From Brachionus manjavacas (taxonomy: Eukaryota > Rotifera > Eurotatoria > Ploima > Brachionidae), in NCBI GenBank assembly GCA_019054805.1, contig JAHQIY010000007.1:4035501-4099500 (forward strand): a stretch of DNA of 64,000 nt. Reading direction: 5' to 3'. Position 1 is the first letter of the stretch; every line of letters starts with the position of its first letter. Below are positions 1-13,627 of this stretch, piece by piece. A program made the translations under genes and the position numbers. Below the pieces are notes generated by a model. It was not told the DNA's origin, made no database searches, and saw only the letters and a list, made by a program, of their open reading frames with translations.

Positions 1-512
1 AAATTTTTCATTTATTTTATCGAACTCCAGTTTAACTTAATTTTTAATAAATATATAAATAGAAAAAAATTCAAATAAAAGTTTGTTAAAAAAAAACTTT
101 GACTTAAAACTGTGACTTAAAAACAAGTCTGAGTAATAATAAATATGTAAATAGTGGCTTCCTGATATAATATTGTGGATAAGATCTTTTAAATATTTTA
201 AATTTATTTAACGTAAATTTTATAATTATTTATTTTTTTTAATTGAAGATTAATCAATAGGCTAGTGCCTTTATCTGTTTTCAAGCCTGATTAACACTTC
301 ATTTGTTTAATTATTTGAAATAAAAATACAAAATATTTATTTTAAATGAAATCTAAATTAAACATGAATAATAACAATTTTATTTAAATTAACTTTTATC
401 ATTTGAATTTAAAATTTTTGTAAAATAAATCACAATTATCAAACAATTTACACTCTCTATTGTAATTTAAGTTTATATTATTAAATACAGACATCTTAAA
501 TTGATTTTTCAA
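1..512. other. AT-rich intergenic DNA
   Basis: I see no gene here. The last 9 bases (504-512, atttttcaa) are the left target-site duplication of the transposon that follows. Confidence 0.6.
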
Positions 513-1264
513 GAGATCTATTTCTTTCTGCTAGTAAATTTTTGTCTTCTGCTTGCAAATTTTTTTCTTCTGCTTGCAAATTTTTTTTTATAACTGCTAG
601 TAAAAAAAATTAATTAATGATAGCTAAATTTTTTTTATGCTTCTAAAAAATTAATACCTGCTAGCTAATTTTGACAATAAATAAAAGAGAAAAACCAGTT
701 AATATTAATCGACAATTTGAATTAACACTTGATAGCAACAGCAACAAGCTACTCCTTTGGAAAATTCGTTTCAAGAGTATTACGATTTATCCAATGTTAT
801 AAATAGTGAAAACTTATCAAATCCTTTACAATTAGATGAACCGAATGATTTAAATATTGATCAAAATCATCAAGCTGATGCACAAAAATCTTCAAATGGT
901 CCTAAACTCCGTGGCAGACCTCGTGGTTCTACAACTAAAAAAAGAAATACAGAAAATAATTCTTTCAGATAATCAAAAAGACAGTGAAAAAATTAAATTT
1001 GATATTTACATATGAAATTTTAATTTTTTTTATCGGTACTAAGCTTAATTTCTTTTTTCTTCTTTTCAAACTTAATATGAAAAAAATTTTATCAAAATAT
1101 TTTGGTTATTTTTTTATACTTTTATTTTTTCTATCATAAACATAATTTTACAAGCAGGTGAAAAAAAATTGCCAGCAGAATAAAATAATTACTATCATTA
1201 TATTAGCTAGCATAAAATTTTGCTAGCAGAAATAAAAAATTTACTAGCAGAAGAAATAATGTCC
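513..1264. mobile_element. Small Mutator-like (MULE) TIR element with perfect 9-base target duplication
   Basis: The element is flanked by the identical 9-mer atttttcaa at 504-512 and 1265-1273. Its ends are inverted copies of each other: the left end contains atttcttt-ctgctagtaaa, and the reverse complement of the right end contains atttctt-ctgctagtaaa. Each end is a cluster of short subrepeats of the type ctgctagtaaa or ctgcttgcaaa (about 521-680 on the left and 1155-1255 on the right, inverted). A 9-base duplication is the Mutator-superfamily signature. The interior carries an AT-hook coding fragment but no DDE transposase core, so the element looks non-autonomous or internally deleted. 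Confidence 0.75.
736..972 (+). pseudogene. AT-hook exon fragment inside the MULE-like element
   Basis: This open stretch of 78 codons starts right after a tag that could be a splice acceptor, with a run of Gln codons, and ends at a TAA. It has no ATG at its beginning. The C-terminal part reads KLRGRPRGSTTKKR, a canonical AT-hook (core GRPRG) with a basic tail. Such tails are common at the C-terminus of transposon-encoded proteins. The rest is Asn/Gln/Asp-rich and matches no family I know. It is probably the last exon of a transposase-related gene left inside the element. Expression and function are uncertain. Confidence 0.45.
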
Positions 1265-1273
1265 ATTTTTCAA

Positions 1274-2490
1274 TTACAAAATTATTAGTTAATTTTGGAA
1301 AATATACGAAAAGGTCATTTCAGCAAATCTTGATTCGGTACTTTTTTGTACCAACAAATCTGAATTCCGCAAATTTTATTTTAAATTTCTTGACTGATTT
1401 CTTAAAAGTAGATTTCGATCGATTTTTTTTTTCAGCATTAATATTTTTGTCTGATAAACAACTCAGCAACTACAAAATGAAGAAATAATCTTTTTGGAAT
1501 ATCAGATGGCATTTTAAGAGAAATTAAAATATTGGCAACGTTTGACTAAATTTAAGATTTCAAAAATATTTTTGAAATTAAGGTTTTTAAAGCCACAACA
1601 CCTTTTAAAGGAATTATTGGTTTAATGATAGTCAAAACGGAATTAAAGTTAAGAACCAAATGTGATTTTTTTCATCTAGCAAATCTAGAAAACTGATGGA
1701 TATCTAGAAAAGGCAAAAAAATTAAATAGTTATCTCAATAAATATATTTGTCAGTCGTTTAGTTTTTTTGTTAGAATAATTTGTTTTTTATAGTCAGCTA
1801 AAATAGATTAAATTAGTCACCACTTTTAGTTATTTTTGTCAACTTAAAAAAATTGAATTTGTCAAAAATTTTAAGCCAAAAAAATTGAGAAAAAATTAAA
1901 AATTTTATTGATAGACTAAATTCTGCTGATTTAAAAGTATCCTTTTTAGCTCCGACCATAGCTGTAAAAATTATTCCATACTTTTATTTATGTTTAAAAA
2001 ATTAAAATTTTTTCATGTTGAAAATTTTAAAAAAGTAAAGTAGTCTAGAAAAAAAGTGAGAAACCTAGTTTTCCCTCTCTTTCATTTTTCTCTTTCACAT
2101 TAATTTGATTTAGAAATCAAATGTCGAGACGAAGTCATAATAAAAGCTGAATAACTTTGAATTTAAAATAGAATTAAGGTGTACACCATTCTGTATAAAT
2201 TGAATGCATACTCTTTTTTAGCTTTGAAATTATGATTTTTTAAATAAATGTTTTTCTAAAAAAGCATGTGATTTTTCTTGAAGTGTTTTTTGACTAACTA
2301 GCTTTCAAACAATGAAAAAGTTTTGCTAAAAAATAATAACAAGAAGGTCTGTATCCAATTTGAATGAATTTTTGACTTCTAAACTTAACAGTTATTAATA
2401 AAACGTTACTTTACACGGAGATTGTTTGTAAGAAATAAAAAAAAAACACTCTCATATACATCAACTCTCATCTACGATAACTGTTCTAAA
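1274..2490. other. AT-rich intergenic DNA upstream of the SLC38 gene
   Basis: I see no coding signal here. The stretch ends in the putative promoter of the following gene. Confidence 0.6.
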
Positions 2491-2495
2491 CTTGT

Positions 2496-2503
2496 TATAA
2501 AAG
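2496..2503 (+). promoter_or_regulatory. Candidate TATA box of the SLC38-like gene
   Basis: TATAAAAG lies about 100 bases upstream of the start codon at 2603 in AT-rich DNA. Spacing suits a 5' UTR of about 75 bases. In such AT-rich sequence this could be chance. Confidence 0.4.
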
Positions 2504-2602
2504 AGGGAAATAGCTTGTTAGAAATCATTTCAAATTTTTCTTCTCCTTAAATAACAATTTTTTAAATATTTTAATTTTCAAGTGGTTGAAGACTCTCTAA
2601 AA

Positions 2603-4144
2603 ATGGCTCATGAGTATAATAATGATTCAGATGAAGAGCATGCTTATAACGATGATTATTCAGCAACAGAATCAACCACTCTACTGAATAATAACAATGT
2701 CCAACAAGCTTCACATGACCAAAATAATGGCATATCGTGGTATTTCGGAGTTTTTTTAATAGTCAATGCTGCACTTGGTGCCGGTGTTCTTAATTTTGCG
2801 CGCGCATTTCATAACGCAGGTGGAATCTTTGTCTCTACTTTAATTCATTTAGTAATTTAAATTTAAGAATTAAGCTGCTCAAAGGGTTTAATTTATTCTA
2901 CAAGGTTTTGCTTGGTGTTATTATTGGCGCGCTGGTCATTCTGGCCTATTGTACGGACAAAAAACAGTCTGCTAATTTCCAAGATGTAGTCTACAGTATG
3001 TGTGGCAAAAAGTGGCAAACAATAAACTCACTGTGCATCATATTTTACATGTTTGGCTGTTGTATCACTTTTTTTATAATTATAGGTGATCAACTCGATC
3101 AAAGTGAGTTAAAAGAAAAAATTTACTTTTTGAACATAAATAATCATTACAAAAATATTAGTTTTAACATGCTTGTTTGGAAGTGACGAGCTTAAAAATT
3201 GGTATTTCGACCGAAAATTAACCATTAGTCTTAGCTCTATACTCTTCATTTTACCATTGTGTTATCCAAGGCGCATTGACTTTTTGACTTATCCAAGCAC
3301 TCTCGGAGTGATTGCTATCATTTACGTGGTAATCCTAATACCTGTAAAATACATAAATTCAAATGAAGAAAATGTACATGTTAAAACTAGACCAGATCAT
3401 TGGATGGATGTTTTTACAGTTTTACCTGTCGTTTGCTTCGGATATCAGTGCCATGTGAATGCTGTGCCCATTTACGCATGTCTAAAAGAAAAAACTCTGG
3501 CCAAATTTTCCAAGTGCATAATTTTTTCCATTATCATTGTGTTCACCACTTATACCATCACAGCAACTTTTGGTTATTTAACATTCGGAGATAAAATTGA
3601 CGACGATTTACTCAAGTCATACGACTCTAAAGACGCCTCGGTTTTAGTGGCTATAATTATGTTCTTGATCAAAACATATACATCTTATCCTTTGAATCTA
3701 TTTTGTGCGCGCACTGCTATTGAGGGACTATGGGTCGAAATTAGACAGCTAGATTCATATAATGTACAGAGATTTGAAAAGTCAAGAAGAATTTTTATAG
3801 TTAGTATTTGGTTTTTTTTGTCACTAATCATTGCTCTATTTGTTCCAAATATTACCGTTGTGATACATTACTTGGGCGCCCTTGCTGGTACATTTATGTT
3901 CATTTTTCCAGGTAAATGCGATCTATTTTAATCAACATTTTTCAATTAAATGATTTTATTAGGTCTATGTCTACTTATGTATGTAATGAATGAAGAAAAT
4001 AAAATAGAATGTATAAACAGTGATGCAGTTAATTATAGAAGGAAAAATTTTTTTCTATTTATTTCGGTGTTCTACATTGCTGTTGGTACTTTTATCATTG
4101 GTCTGGTAGTTACACAATCTTTCATGTCTGATCTAAATTTTTAG
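2603..4144 (+). CDS. SLC38A7: Putative sodium-coupled neutral amino acid transporter, SLC38A7 (SNAT7)-like
   Basis: Four exons: 2603-2851, 2905-3103, 3162-3911 and 3963-4144 (1380 nt, 459 aa), with phases 0, 1 and 1 at the joins. The protein is a multi-pass AAAP/SLC38-type transporter. TM1 contains NAALGAGVLNFARAF, matching the NACLGAGLLNFPAAF-type TM1 of SLC38A7/8, which forms the unwound substrate and Na+ site. About eleven hydrophobic segments follow, and family length is about 460 aa. The cytosolic N-terminus is acidic and contains ESTTLL, an acidic dileucine sorting motif of the ExxxLL kind, about 25 residues before TM1. In mammals SLC38A7 exports glutamine and asparagine from lysosomes; the same location here is inferred. 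It is convergent with the ABCA gene, 358 bases apart. Orthology to A7 rather than A8 or A11 is not certain. Confidence 0.85.
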
Positions 4145-4502
4145 ATCGATTTTTTTATGTGACAAAAAATGAATTAATTTATTTTCACTTAATTAAATTT
4201 AATAGCCTAATTGTGATATTGTTGTCATTTGTGATTTTTTTATAAATAATTTTTTTGACTTGGGTCCTAAAGGACATTATTTTTTAAATTTTTTTTCTTA
4301 TAAATTTAAATCAAAATATTTTATTTTTTAAATATATAATTTTTTTAAACTTTCTAAATGTCAAAAATGTTGAGTTTTCAAAAAAAAAGTCATTTGAGTT
4401 TACAGAGATATTTTAGAATTCAAAGTTAAAATTTTGAAATAAAATTTAAGAAGTAAATTTATTTTGAAAAATGTATTAATTCTTTTAACATAATCTAGAA
4501 TA

Positions 4503-7500
4503 TTAAAATAAATAACTGTTTGAATCTAAAGAGCCCATATTTTTATATGACAAAAGTTTAACTTTATTTTTAGTAGGCGTCTTTTTCAAATCGAACAAAT
4601 CTATTGAAATTGAACTTTTGTCGAAAACATTTTTATTTATTGTGTGAATCATGTTCTGTGACTTGTTGGCAAACGACATGAAAACTTGTTCCAAAGTAGT
4701 CTGGGATATAAAATACGACTCTATATTTAGCATTTCTTTGTTTGCCTCGATTAAAGAAAACATTTTTGATAAGTTCTGTTTAAATTTAAAATCAGATTTG
4801 ATTATAAAAAACAAAGTTTCATATTGTCGGTCTTCAAGATGAACATTTTGAAATTTTGCTTTAATGAACTTTTCTAAGCGAACAATATCTTTTTCTAGTT
4901 GATCACTGTGGTGACATTTTATTATCAAACGGTAGCCGTCTCCATATTTTGATTTAATTTCTGGTATAGTCCCCAAACACTGAAGTTGTCCATTTAGCAT
5001 AATTCCCAATTTGTCACATAGGGCCTCACATTCCTCCATACTATGACTGCTCAAAACAATTGTCATTCCAGTATCTCTAGCTTTTTTGATTATGTTCCAC
5101 ATAAATTTTCTAGCTCCCGGATCCATACCTGTTGATGGCTTCAAAACAATTTTTTTGAAAAGACAGAATCTTAAATCAAACCCAAATTTACCTCATCCAA
5201 AATGACAACACTAGGCTTTCCAATAAACGCGATTGCACAACTTAGTTTTCGCTTGGTTCCACCACTCAAATTTTGCACATAGACATTTTTATATTCATTA
5301 AGCTGAAATATAGCCTGCATATCTTGCGCAAGCTTTTTGCTCAATACTTGGTCAATACCACGAAGATTGGCGAACAGTATCAACGTTTCATTTACAGTTA
5401 AATATTCAATAAGCCGATCAAATTGTGGGCAATAGCCTAAATTTTGCCTAGTCTTCATGTTTTCTGATTTTACACTGTATCCGTTTACCAGCACTTCTCC
5501 CTTATTAGGTTCCAATTCACCTGTTATTATTTTAAATGTGGTACTTTTGCCCGCGCCATTCATACCCTTAAATAAATCAATTCAAATTCAAATGCGATCA
5601 GCTTTTAAATAGTTTATTGAGTTAATTTACCAAAAGGCCGAAGCAAGTTCGAGATGGTACTCCAAAGCTCAAGTTGTCCACAGCTGACAGACTTATTTTT
5701 TTCTTTTTGAATAATTTTAAAAGTTGTTTTACAATCAATGGTTCATGTTGGCTAAGTTTAGCCAAATCTGAATCTTCAATTCTTTTAATTTCTTTGCCCA
5801 CATCTTCTTCGATCTGAAAATTTGCTAAATTTAAACACTATTCACTAAAAAAAAAATTTTGTTTCTACCTCAGTATTCATTGATATATACTTTGGTTGAA
5901 CTTTAAAAAGGTTCATTAAAAAATTTCTCAAATAATCTCTATTAAACGCATTTGTTTCAGTTGCCACAAATAAAAGAATTATAAAAACTAGTTGAAATGA
6001 TGAAATTAGCAAAAACAAGCCGTTTCCGGGCTCGTTTATATCCATGTAATCAGTGTCGTATCTAAAATTAGCTAGATCGAATAAAAAAAAATAAAACTTT
6101 AAACTTTAAATTTTTTCCTCTAAATTTACTTTTTAGCACTCTATTTAGTGAATCAATGCAATAACGATTCGATCTTAGACGAAAGTTAAAAAGCTGACGC
6201 TTAATTGTTACATTTGGAAATAAAACTGCCAGAACCATTCTCATAATATACAAAAACAAGGTGCTTGGTGAATCAAAATTCAAATCTGGATTGGTAATGT
6301 TGTTAAACAATTGGAAAAAAGAAAAAACTACATCAGTAAATGACACAACTCCAAGTAGAAGCAGTAGAATGACAAAAGCTGTAACATCTGATTTGAAAAA
6401 ACTGAGCCAAAAATAAGCCAAAAAGGTCCAGTTAAATGATGACATAATCAAAACCAAGAACCAATAGCCCACGGTTGGTCTTGAAGACATGATATAAATA
6501 TCCACTTCGGGGTTATTTCTAATGTAGTTGGTCAAGCTTGTAATGGCAATAACCAGACAAATGTTGATCAAGCAGACAGAAAAATCAAAAATAAAATTCG
6601 ATATCCAGTAGACAATTTTGTTAGTGTTGGAAAGAAGTTGAAGCTTTTTTGAACCATTTACTTTTTCTTTGGACACATGCATTACATTGATGCTTATCAC
6701 AAAGGCAATAACTATTGAAGTGGCAAAGTTGAACAAGGACAAAGGAAGAACATCAAAACAGCCAAGGTATTTCAAAAAATTGTTTCCATAATAATTGTTG
6801 TTATCTGGTGGAATTGGTTCATTGACAGTTGAAATTGTTTTGCTTAACTCATTAGAATTTAAAAAAGAAAGTAAAAGATTGGAAATTTCGTTGACTATGA
6901 CGCCTGGTGTTTGGTAGGCTGTTGTACTGTAATAGGCAGTGATGTCAAAACTGTCGATATCGTTGGGATCTGTCACAGAATTGATCCATGAAATGCCAAA
7001 AAAATGCTCTTTCAACAAGGATATAAGGCTTCGATTATGCTTGTTGGCCACAAAGTCGTAAACTGACGAATTTACTCGAAGGAGATTTATATTCGGACGG
7101 TTCGAGTATGTGTAAAAATTCCTTAGAACTTTGTTTACTGGATTTATTGCACTAGTGTCAATAGTGTAAAAAGGAATTTCGTGTGAGTTGTATTTTTTTA
7201 TGTTTAAATCAAAAATTCCGTAGCTATTCTCAGTTTTTCCAATTTTATCAATTACTGAATTGGAGGATGGAATTATTGAGACAATAATCAGCTGAAAAAT
7301 AAGTGGACAAATGAGAATCACTAATGCTAATAGATATCTGCGTAAAAATATGATCAATCGTTTATAAAGTAATGATTTAATCTGCTGAAGCCATAATGTT
7401 CTTCCTTGTTTGAGCTCGAATTTTTGTTTAAATGCTAAAAATTAAATTTTATCGTAAAACTATTTAAAATAATGAAAACTAAGAAAGGGTCTAACAGCTT

Positions 7501-10500
7501 CAGATAAAATAAAAATTGAGATTAATTAGGTTTTAATTTTTGACAGCAATTTGTATTTTCCTTATTATTAATCAAAAGAATTAAAACATTTTAAGCTTTA
7601 AGAGACCGTTTTCAAAACTTTAAATAAAAATATTTCTAGAAACGAAATTAGGCTGCGTTTAAATTTTTAATACGTTTTAGACACCGGAAGTTTATTTTGG
7701 TCAAGATCCCGATGACATCAGAGAAATTGAGTGGAGATTTTTTGATAAAAAGATAAAAATAAATTACTTCTTTAAAAATTCTCCAAATTTATTTTGTCAC
7801 TTTCTTTCTTAAACTGTTCGATCCTTAAACATATAGCAAAGCATCTAATTATGCTTTATAAATACTAAAATTTAAAAAAAAATATTTAAATCAAGATTAG
7901 TTAAATCAATAATTTTCATATTTTTTTTAAATAAATTTTGAGTCTTAAGCTCTTAAAAATTAATTATCTAATTCGATAAAAAAAAGTGAATGGGAAAAAT
8001 TGTTGACGCGAAACGATTTTTAAAAAAAAGTGTTATAATGAAAAAAATAACAAGAATAACTTTTCAAATATTTGTTTTTTCTAAATATTGATTTTTTCAG
8101 CATTTAACTCCAATTAAAATTAAATAGAAATAAAAAAATAATTTCCTTAAAAAATAATTGAAAAAGTAAAAATTTTAGTAAAAATAAATTAAGCATCTAT
8201 TTACCATTGAAAGCATTTTCGTCAATATTGTCAAAATTATTCTTTTTGCTTGAATCTTCTGCTTTATGATCAATTTTACCCACTCTTTTTTTTTTAACTT
8301 TAGCTTTTACTAAATTTTTTTAAAATAAACTTACTTCAGAAAAACTTCTTCGATTGTTGATGAACTGATTCCGTAGGAATCGACTCCTAATTTATTTTTG
8401 TTAGTCTCTAAATCATTCAAAAAATCAGACAATAAATTAGCTTTGTCAAATGGAAACGAAATGCAAATTTCCGCTGCAACATTTATCTCAATTCGATAGT
8501 CGCTCAGGTATTTTTTAAGCAAGTTCTCGAACTCTAGTGATTTAAACTTCAAATTTTTAACAATTTTTATACGAAAACCATTTCCATAATAATTTTTGAG
8601 AAATATTGGCGACCCACAGCATTTAATTTCTCCATGATTCATAATAGCTATACGATCTGACAAAGCATCGGCCTCTAAAATATAGTTATATAGAATTAAA
8701 ATTCAAGTTTCTTTAGCGATAGACAAAACTGAATTTTTAGACTCAGATATATTTTAATCTTTTGCTCTATAGAGAAATTTTTTATGATATTTTTTAAATT
8801 TTTTAAATTAAAAGCTTTAAAAATATTTCATTTAATTTTTTTTCAATTCTTATTTTTATAAATTTTAAAGTTAAAAAACTAATTTTTTTAACAACCTTGG
8901 TTTTGTTTAGAAAAATTTTAACAAACCTTCCATAAAGTGAGTTGTTAAAATAATAGTATGATTATTTTTGTAACGCCTTATTAATTCCCATAGTTTGACT
9001 CGATTAAATGGATCTAATCCACTTGTTGGCTCGTCCAGAATTATGATTTTCGAGTCTCCAATTAAGGCCAAAGCTACCATCAAACGTCTTTTCATGCCAC
9101 CAGATAAACTTTTTGAGCGTTTTTTCAAATCTTTCTGTAGGCCAACAAAATTTGAAATTCGTTCCATTTCTGCTTTAAATTTACTTTTAGGAAAACCTTT
9201 TATCTAATTAATAATTTAGAAGCTATTAAAGAATTCTATACGAAATGTTTTTTTTTTACCATAGCTACAAGTTTTAGATGTTCTTCGACTGTAAAATCTT
9301 CTAATAAAATATCTACTTGGGGACAGAATCCAAGTATTGGTCTAATTTGATCCATTTGGTTTCTTAAATCAAGACCCATCATTCTTGCATTACCAGATGT
9401 GGGTGGAAACATTCCGCAAAGCATAAATGTTGTAGTTGTCTTGCCAGCTCCATTATGACCTAGCAGACCAGTTATTTGATTCTCATAAAAATTTATTGAT
9501 ATATTTTTGACAGCTGTTTTACATCTTCGAAAAGTTTTAAAAGTCTAAAACAAAAAATTCTATTTTGATTTTTTTATGATTTTTCTAAATTACTTTCGAA
9601 AGGCTATTAATTGAAACAGTTTTTCTAAGGTTTGATGGCTCTTTTTCAAACGAAGGTTTATCGCCTGCAGCTTCCTCTTCATATTTTGAGGAATTTTTCT
9701 CTAAATTCTGCGGAAACCAATAATTTTTCTAAAAACAAAAATATCAAAAAATGCAAAAAAAATTAATTAAAAAAAATACTGTCAAAGGAAAGTAGAAAGG
9801 CAATGGGAGACCAAAATCACCGGGTAAAATGTTTTCCAAATACCATGTTATTGGAAAATACAATATTGACCAGGCTAGCATCGAGATTAAAATTGCACCA
9901 AGTTTTAAAGGATCATCGTAGATATTTTCAAACAATTGAGCAATATGAAAATTCTTTGAACTTCTCTCGAACTGGAATAAAACTTGAAAAGAAAACCCAA
10001 GCCCGAGGTTGGGAAATACTGCAAATAGATATTTAATAACTGAAGTTGGAATTTCATCATAAAAATTAACAACACTGAAGATCCATATTATCAGCAATAC
10101 AACTTTGGCATTAAAAGCTTAAAAGATAGAAAATTAGAAATTTAAATTCTAAAAAAATTTGAATTACGTTTGCTAAAAAACTGTGATAGCAAAAGTGTAA
10201 AGGAAACCACTTGGACAGAGTAAACTAATAGTATTAGTAATATGATTATAAAATTAGTGTGTGTAAAAACAGCTCTTGGAGCGAGCAATTGGTTATTCGA
10301 ATTGGGTTCTAAATATATTTTGCATATAATTGATATGACAATCGAAAGAATGAAGTAAATGACTATATTTCTGATAAACCATGAGACATATATTGCATAC
10401 CATTTTATACCGACCAATTTGAGATATTCCTTTAAAAGTAAGAAAAAATAAAATTAATGGGACATAATTAATAGCTGAAAACAAAACCTTCATTTTATTT

Positions 10501-11906
10501 GCTTTTTCGGCGACGATGTTGCCAGTCGTAAAAACCGAAGTAAACATAAACGCTATTGAAATAAGTAAGGATGGAAAAAACGAAAATGTTGACAGCAGTT
10601 CATCTTGCTCAAAATCTGGACAATAAAAAGGAATTGATTTTACCTAGTAAAATATATTTAATTAAAATTTCATTTAAAATTTAACAAGATACCATATTCG
10701 TATTTTTAATCTTGGTACCAGTCATGTTAGCTATTAGCTGTATATCCATTGAATATTTGAAGGCATTGAAGGTTTCATAAATTGAAAAATACGTCATGTC
10801 TAAATTTTATTTTCTTTATTTTAAATAATTAGTGATTTTTTTTATCTTTTGTTAATATTACCTAAACAAAAGTCTTCTGGTGCTCTATTGTAAAGATAGT
10901 CTACTTTGGTCGGAAATATTTTATCAATTTTATACCGATTCAGAGTGTCTCTTTAAAAAATTTTATTAATATAAAATTTAAAACTCAAAAAATAAGATTT
11001 TAAGATAATATTTTTTTTTATTGTTTAAATGTTTTAAATTTTATAATTTTATTATAACTTTCTAGTCTTAAAGAAATTTCAAAGTTTTAAATTAAAATCA
11101 TGATTTTTACAAATAAACTAAATTTTTTAATTTTAAATTTTTGCTTGCCAAGACTAACTTAATTTTGCCGAAACTAATAAATAAAATTTATTTTTTTTGC
11201 AATGTCTTATTTATTTAACCTTTAATTTTAACACAAAAAATTTCGACTTAGTGGTCTTGTATCACACTGAAGTTTAATAAATGAAATAACTGAGATACTT
11301 TTTATTAACTGAACTTAAACAATATCCTTCAGGCGAGCTAAAAATAAATTAATTTTTTACAAAAATAAATGAAAAGCATACTCTTGAGTAAAAATTGAAT
11401 ATTTGATATTATCTGGAATTGAGTTGGTAATGTTCATTGGAAAAGAATAGAATGCCGCAATTTTTGAAATCACAGATGATTGAAGCAAGAACGCTGAGGA
11501 CACATTTACACCAAAAACTTTTTTTAAATTAAAAATTAACAAATTTTAGAACATTATATAAATATCTACCTAATGGTGAAAAATTTGGATTTTTGTCGCT
11601 CAATAAACTTGCTGCATCGTTGACCAAGTTCCGCACAAGCTCAGTGTTTGGATAATAGAGAATTAAATTTCGTTGTTGGTCGAATGTCATCGGATTCAAT
11701 TCAAGAATGTTGACAGGCAGGTTAGAGAAAGTTTTCATTTTGAAGCGTTCGATGAAATAGCGAATTAATATCAAAAAAGAAATAAATAAATATGGACAGC
11801 ATATTTCCAGTAACGAACCGACGACATTACGTCGCAGGATTATCAGCATTTTCCACATAAGAATTCTTATCTGAACCAGAAAACCGGCCAATTTTACGCG
11901 ATTCAT
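4503..11906 (-). CDS. ABCA-subfamily full ABC transporter (lipid transporter)
   Basis: Seventeen exons, high to low: 11906-11570, 11517-11382, 10950-10862, 10799-10693, 10643-10488, 10429-10168, 10117-9780, 9728-9594, 9544-9260, 9203-8927, 8674-8335, 8284-8205, 7434-6105, 6061-5869, 5813-5631, 5566-5192, 5138-4503. They total 5259 nt, 1752 aa. Order is TM1 with a lumenal loop, five more TMs, NBD1, a second TM1 (about residues 870-900) with a lumenal loop, five TMs, NBD2. NBD1: Walker A GHNGAGKTT (549-557), Q-loop CPQVD, signature LSGGMKRR (648-655), Walker B IIILDEP, H-loop TTH. NBD2: GMNGAGKST (1417-1425), CPQFD, LSGGTKRK (1516-1523), Walker B split by the last intron (VVILDE then PSTGMD), H-loop SSH. 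All catalytic motifs are intact, so both sites should bind ATP. ABCA proteins move or sort lipids. The lumenal loops are short compared with ABCA1, closer to ABCA3/ABCA5-type members, but I cannot assign the subtype. The start ATG has an in-frame stop upstream. The junction at 6105/6061 uses a weak gtttaa donor. Confidence 0.92.
7435..8204 (-). other. 770-base intron of the ABCA gene
   Basis: This is by far the longest intron of a gene whose other introns are mostly 35-100 bases (a few reach about 170-430). It sits between the linker after NBD1 and the second transmembrane half. I see no coding sequence in it. It may hold a decayed insertion, but no terminal repeats were visible. Confidence 0.6.
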
Positions 11907-13627
11907 TTCGTATACTTGATCATTAAACTAGACAAACTTAATTCGTATCTGAATCGTGATATTAAAAATGATACTTTTAACAAAAAAATAAATTTCTTCA
12001 ATATATCAAGTAGATATTTGTTTTGAATTTAATTTTTAAATTCAAAATAAAAGTTGAATATTAGGTTTGATTGAATCTATTTATCTTAGATTAGAAATTA
12101 AATATATTTTATTTAAAGATTTGCCAGGTTATGACACACAATAGATGGTTAGATAAGATTGCAAAAGCTAGTGACAAAGTAATTTGATTAATCATCACTG
12201 TCAAAAAAAAATTTATTCAAAGATTTGTCAAATGAAGATTTTAAAAAATATTTTATTTAGTGAGATGCATTTCAAAGTCGGTTTAAAATTAAATATTGAA
12301 ACTATTTTTGTTTAGTCCGATTAAACCGGAATAAATAAAAATTTGCAAAATTCTACTTTAATATTTACTTTGAAATCGAATTTGAATAAATTATATCAAT
12401 CAGATAAACACGTGTTGAACTTTGGTCAAACATGAATGCACTTTTTGAAATTTGACCCCATGTCAACTCAACCAAAATAAACACTATTAAAATCTGTCAG
12501 CTTTGCTCAAAACAAATTTAAGACATTAAAAAAAAATCAGTTATTTTCGTAAAAATTCTCATTTGTTTTAGTTTATTCTTCTTTAAAGTACGTTTTTTAA
12601 AATGTTTGCCTTTTCAAAAAGTTTATAATATTATGAAAATTGATGAAATAAATTGTCTGTGATTAAATGAAAGGATTTATATTTTTTATATTATTCTCTT
12701 GATGACATAAAAAAATTGGAACACATTTATTCTACTTCAAAAAATTTACTGTAGAAATTAAATTTAAAAGCAAAAAATTTATAAAAATTCAAAAAATTCA
12801 ACTTTCAGAGTTTAGTAAAAAGAAATTAGTTGAAGAAATTTTTTCGATTGAGTTAAATTGAATTTTTTTTTTAAATTTAAATCAATTTTGGCCTCTTTAA
12901 TTTTTTAGATAATTTATCTAGTGACATGAAAAAGTTTGCACCAAATGTTGGATTAATATTCAAATGGATCAAAAATAAAGTCTCGGCAAAAAAAATAAAC
13001 CATTTATAAATAATTAATCTGTCCTGAATCAAAAATTTTAAAACTCTTTCTTGCAAGTTAATCTTCTTAACAATGCTAGATAATAATTGAATTTGAAAGC
13101 ATACAGAATAATTTTAAATAAATTTAAATTAATTTTCTATTTTATTTTTTTTTAATTTTGCTACTTATAATCATTTTGCAAATATACATTACTGATTTTT
13201 TACGAGCATTTGACAATAATTTACATGAAATAACGTTATTTTAGTAAATTTAGCGATTGAATCGAAAAATATGAAAAATTGTATAATTTGAGAAAAAAAA
13301 TTTTTGAAGCGGGAAGTAGCTTTTTGTCAGTGATGGCATGCTAAATCATAATTTTTTGATAATATATTTAAGAACAGTGTTTTCTGAATATATTTTTTTT
13401 AAAGGAAATTATGAATTCAAAAGAATTTAAGCAGAAATATTTTGCAGAATGATATTTAACTTTGTTCTGAAGATGCTATAAATAAAATAAAAAATTTTAA
13501 AGCTTTAAAAAATAATTAACCAAAATTCTCCCGAAAAACATAAGCTTGCGATGAGCAAAATTTTTTTTTTATTCAATTTTTGGCTATACTTTTCCGGCAA
13601 CCCGTTCAGAATCTATATTTTTTTATA
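11907..13627. other. AT-rich intergenic DNA upstream of the ABCA gene
   Basis: I see no genes, RNA genes or clear repeats. It should contain the ABCA promoter on the minus strand, but no motif stands out. Confidence 0.5.
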
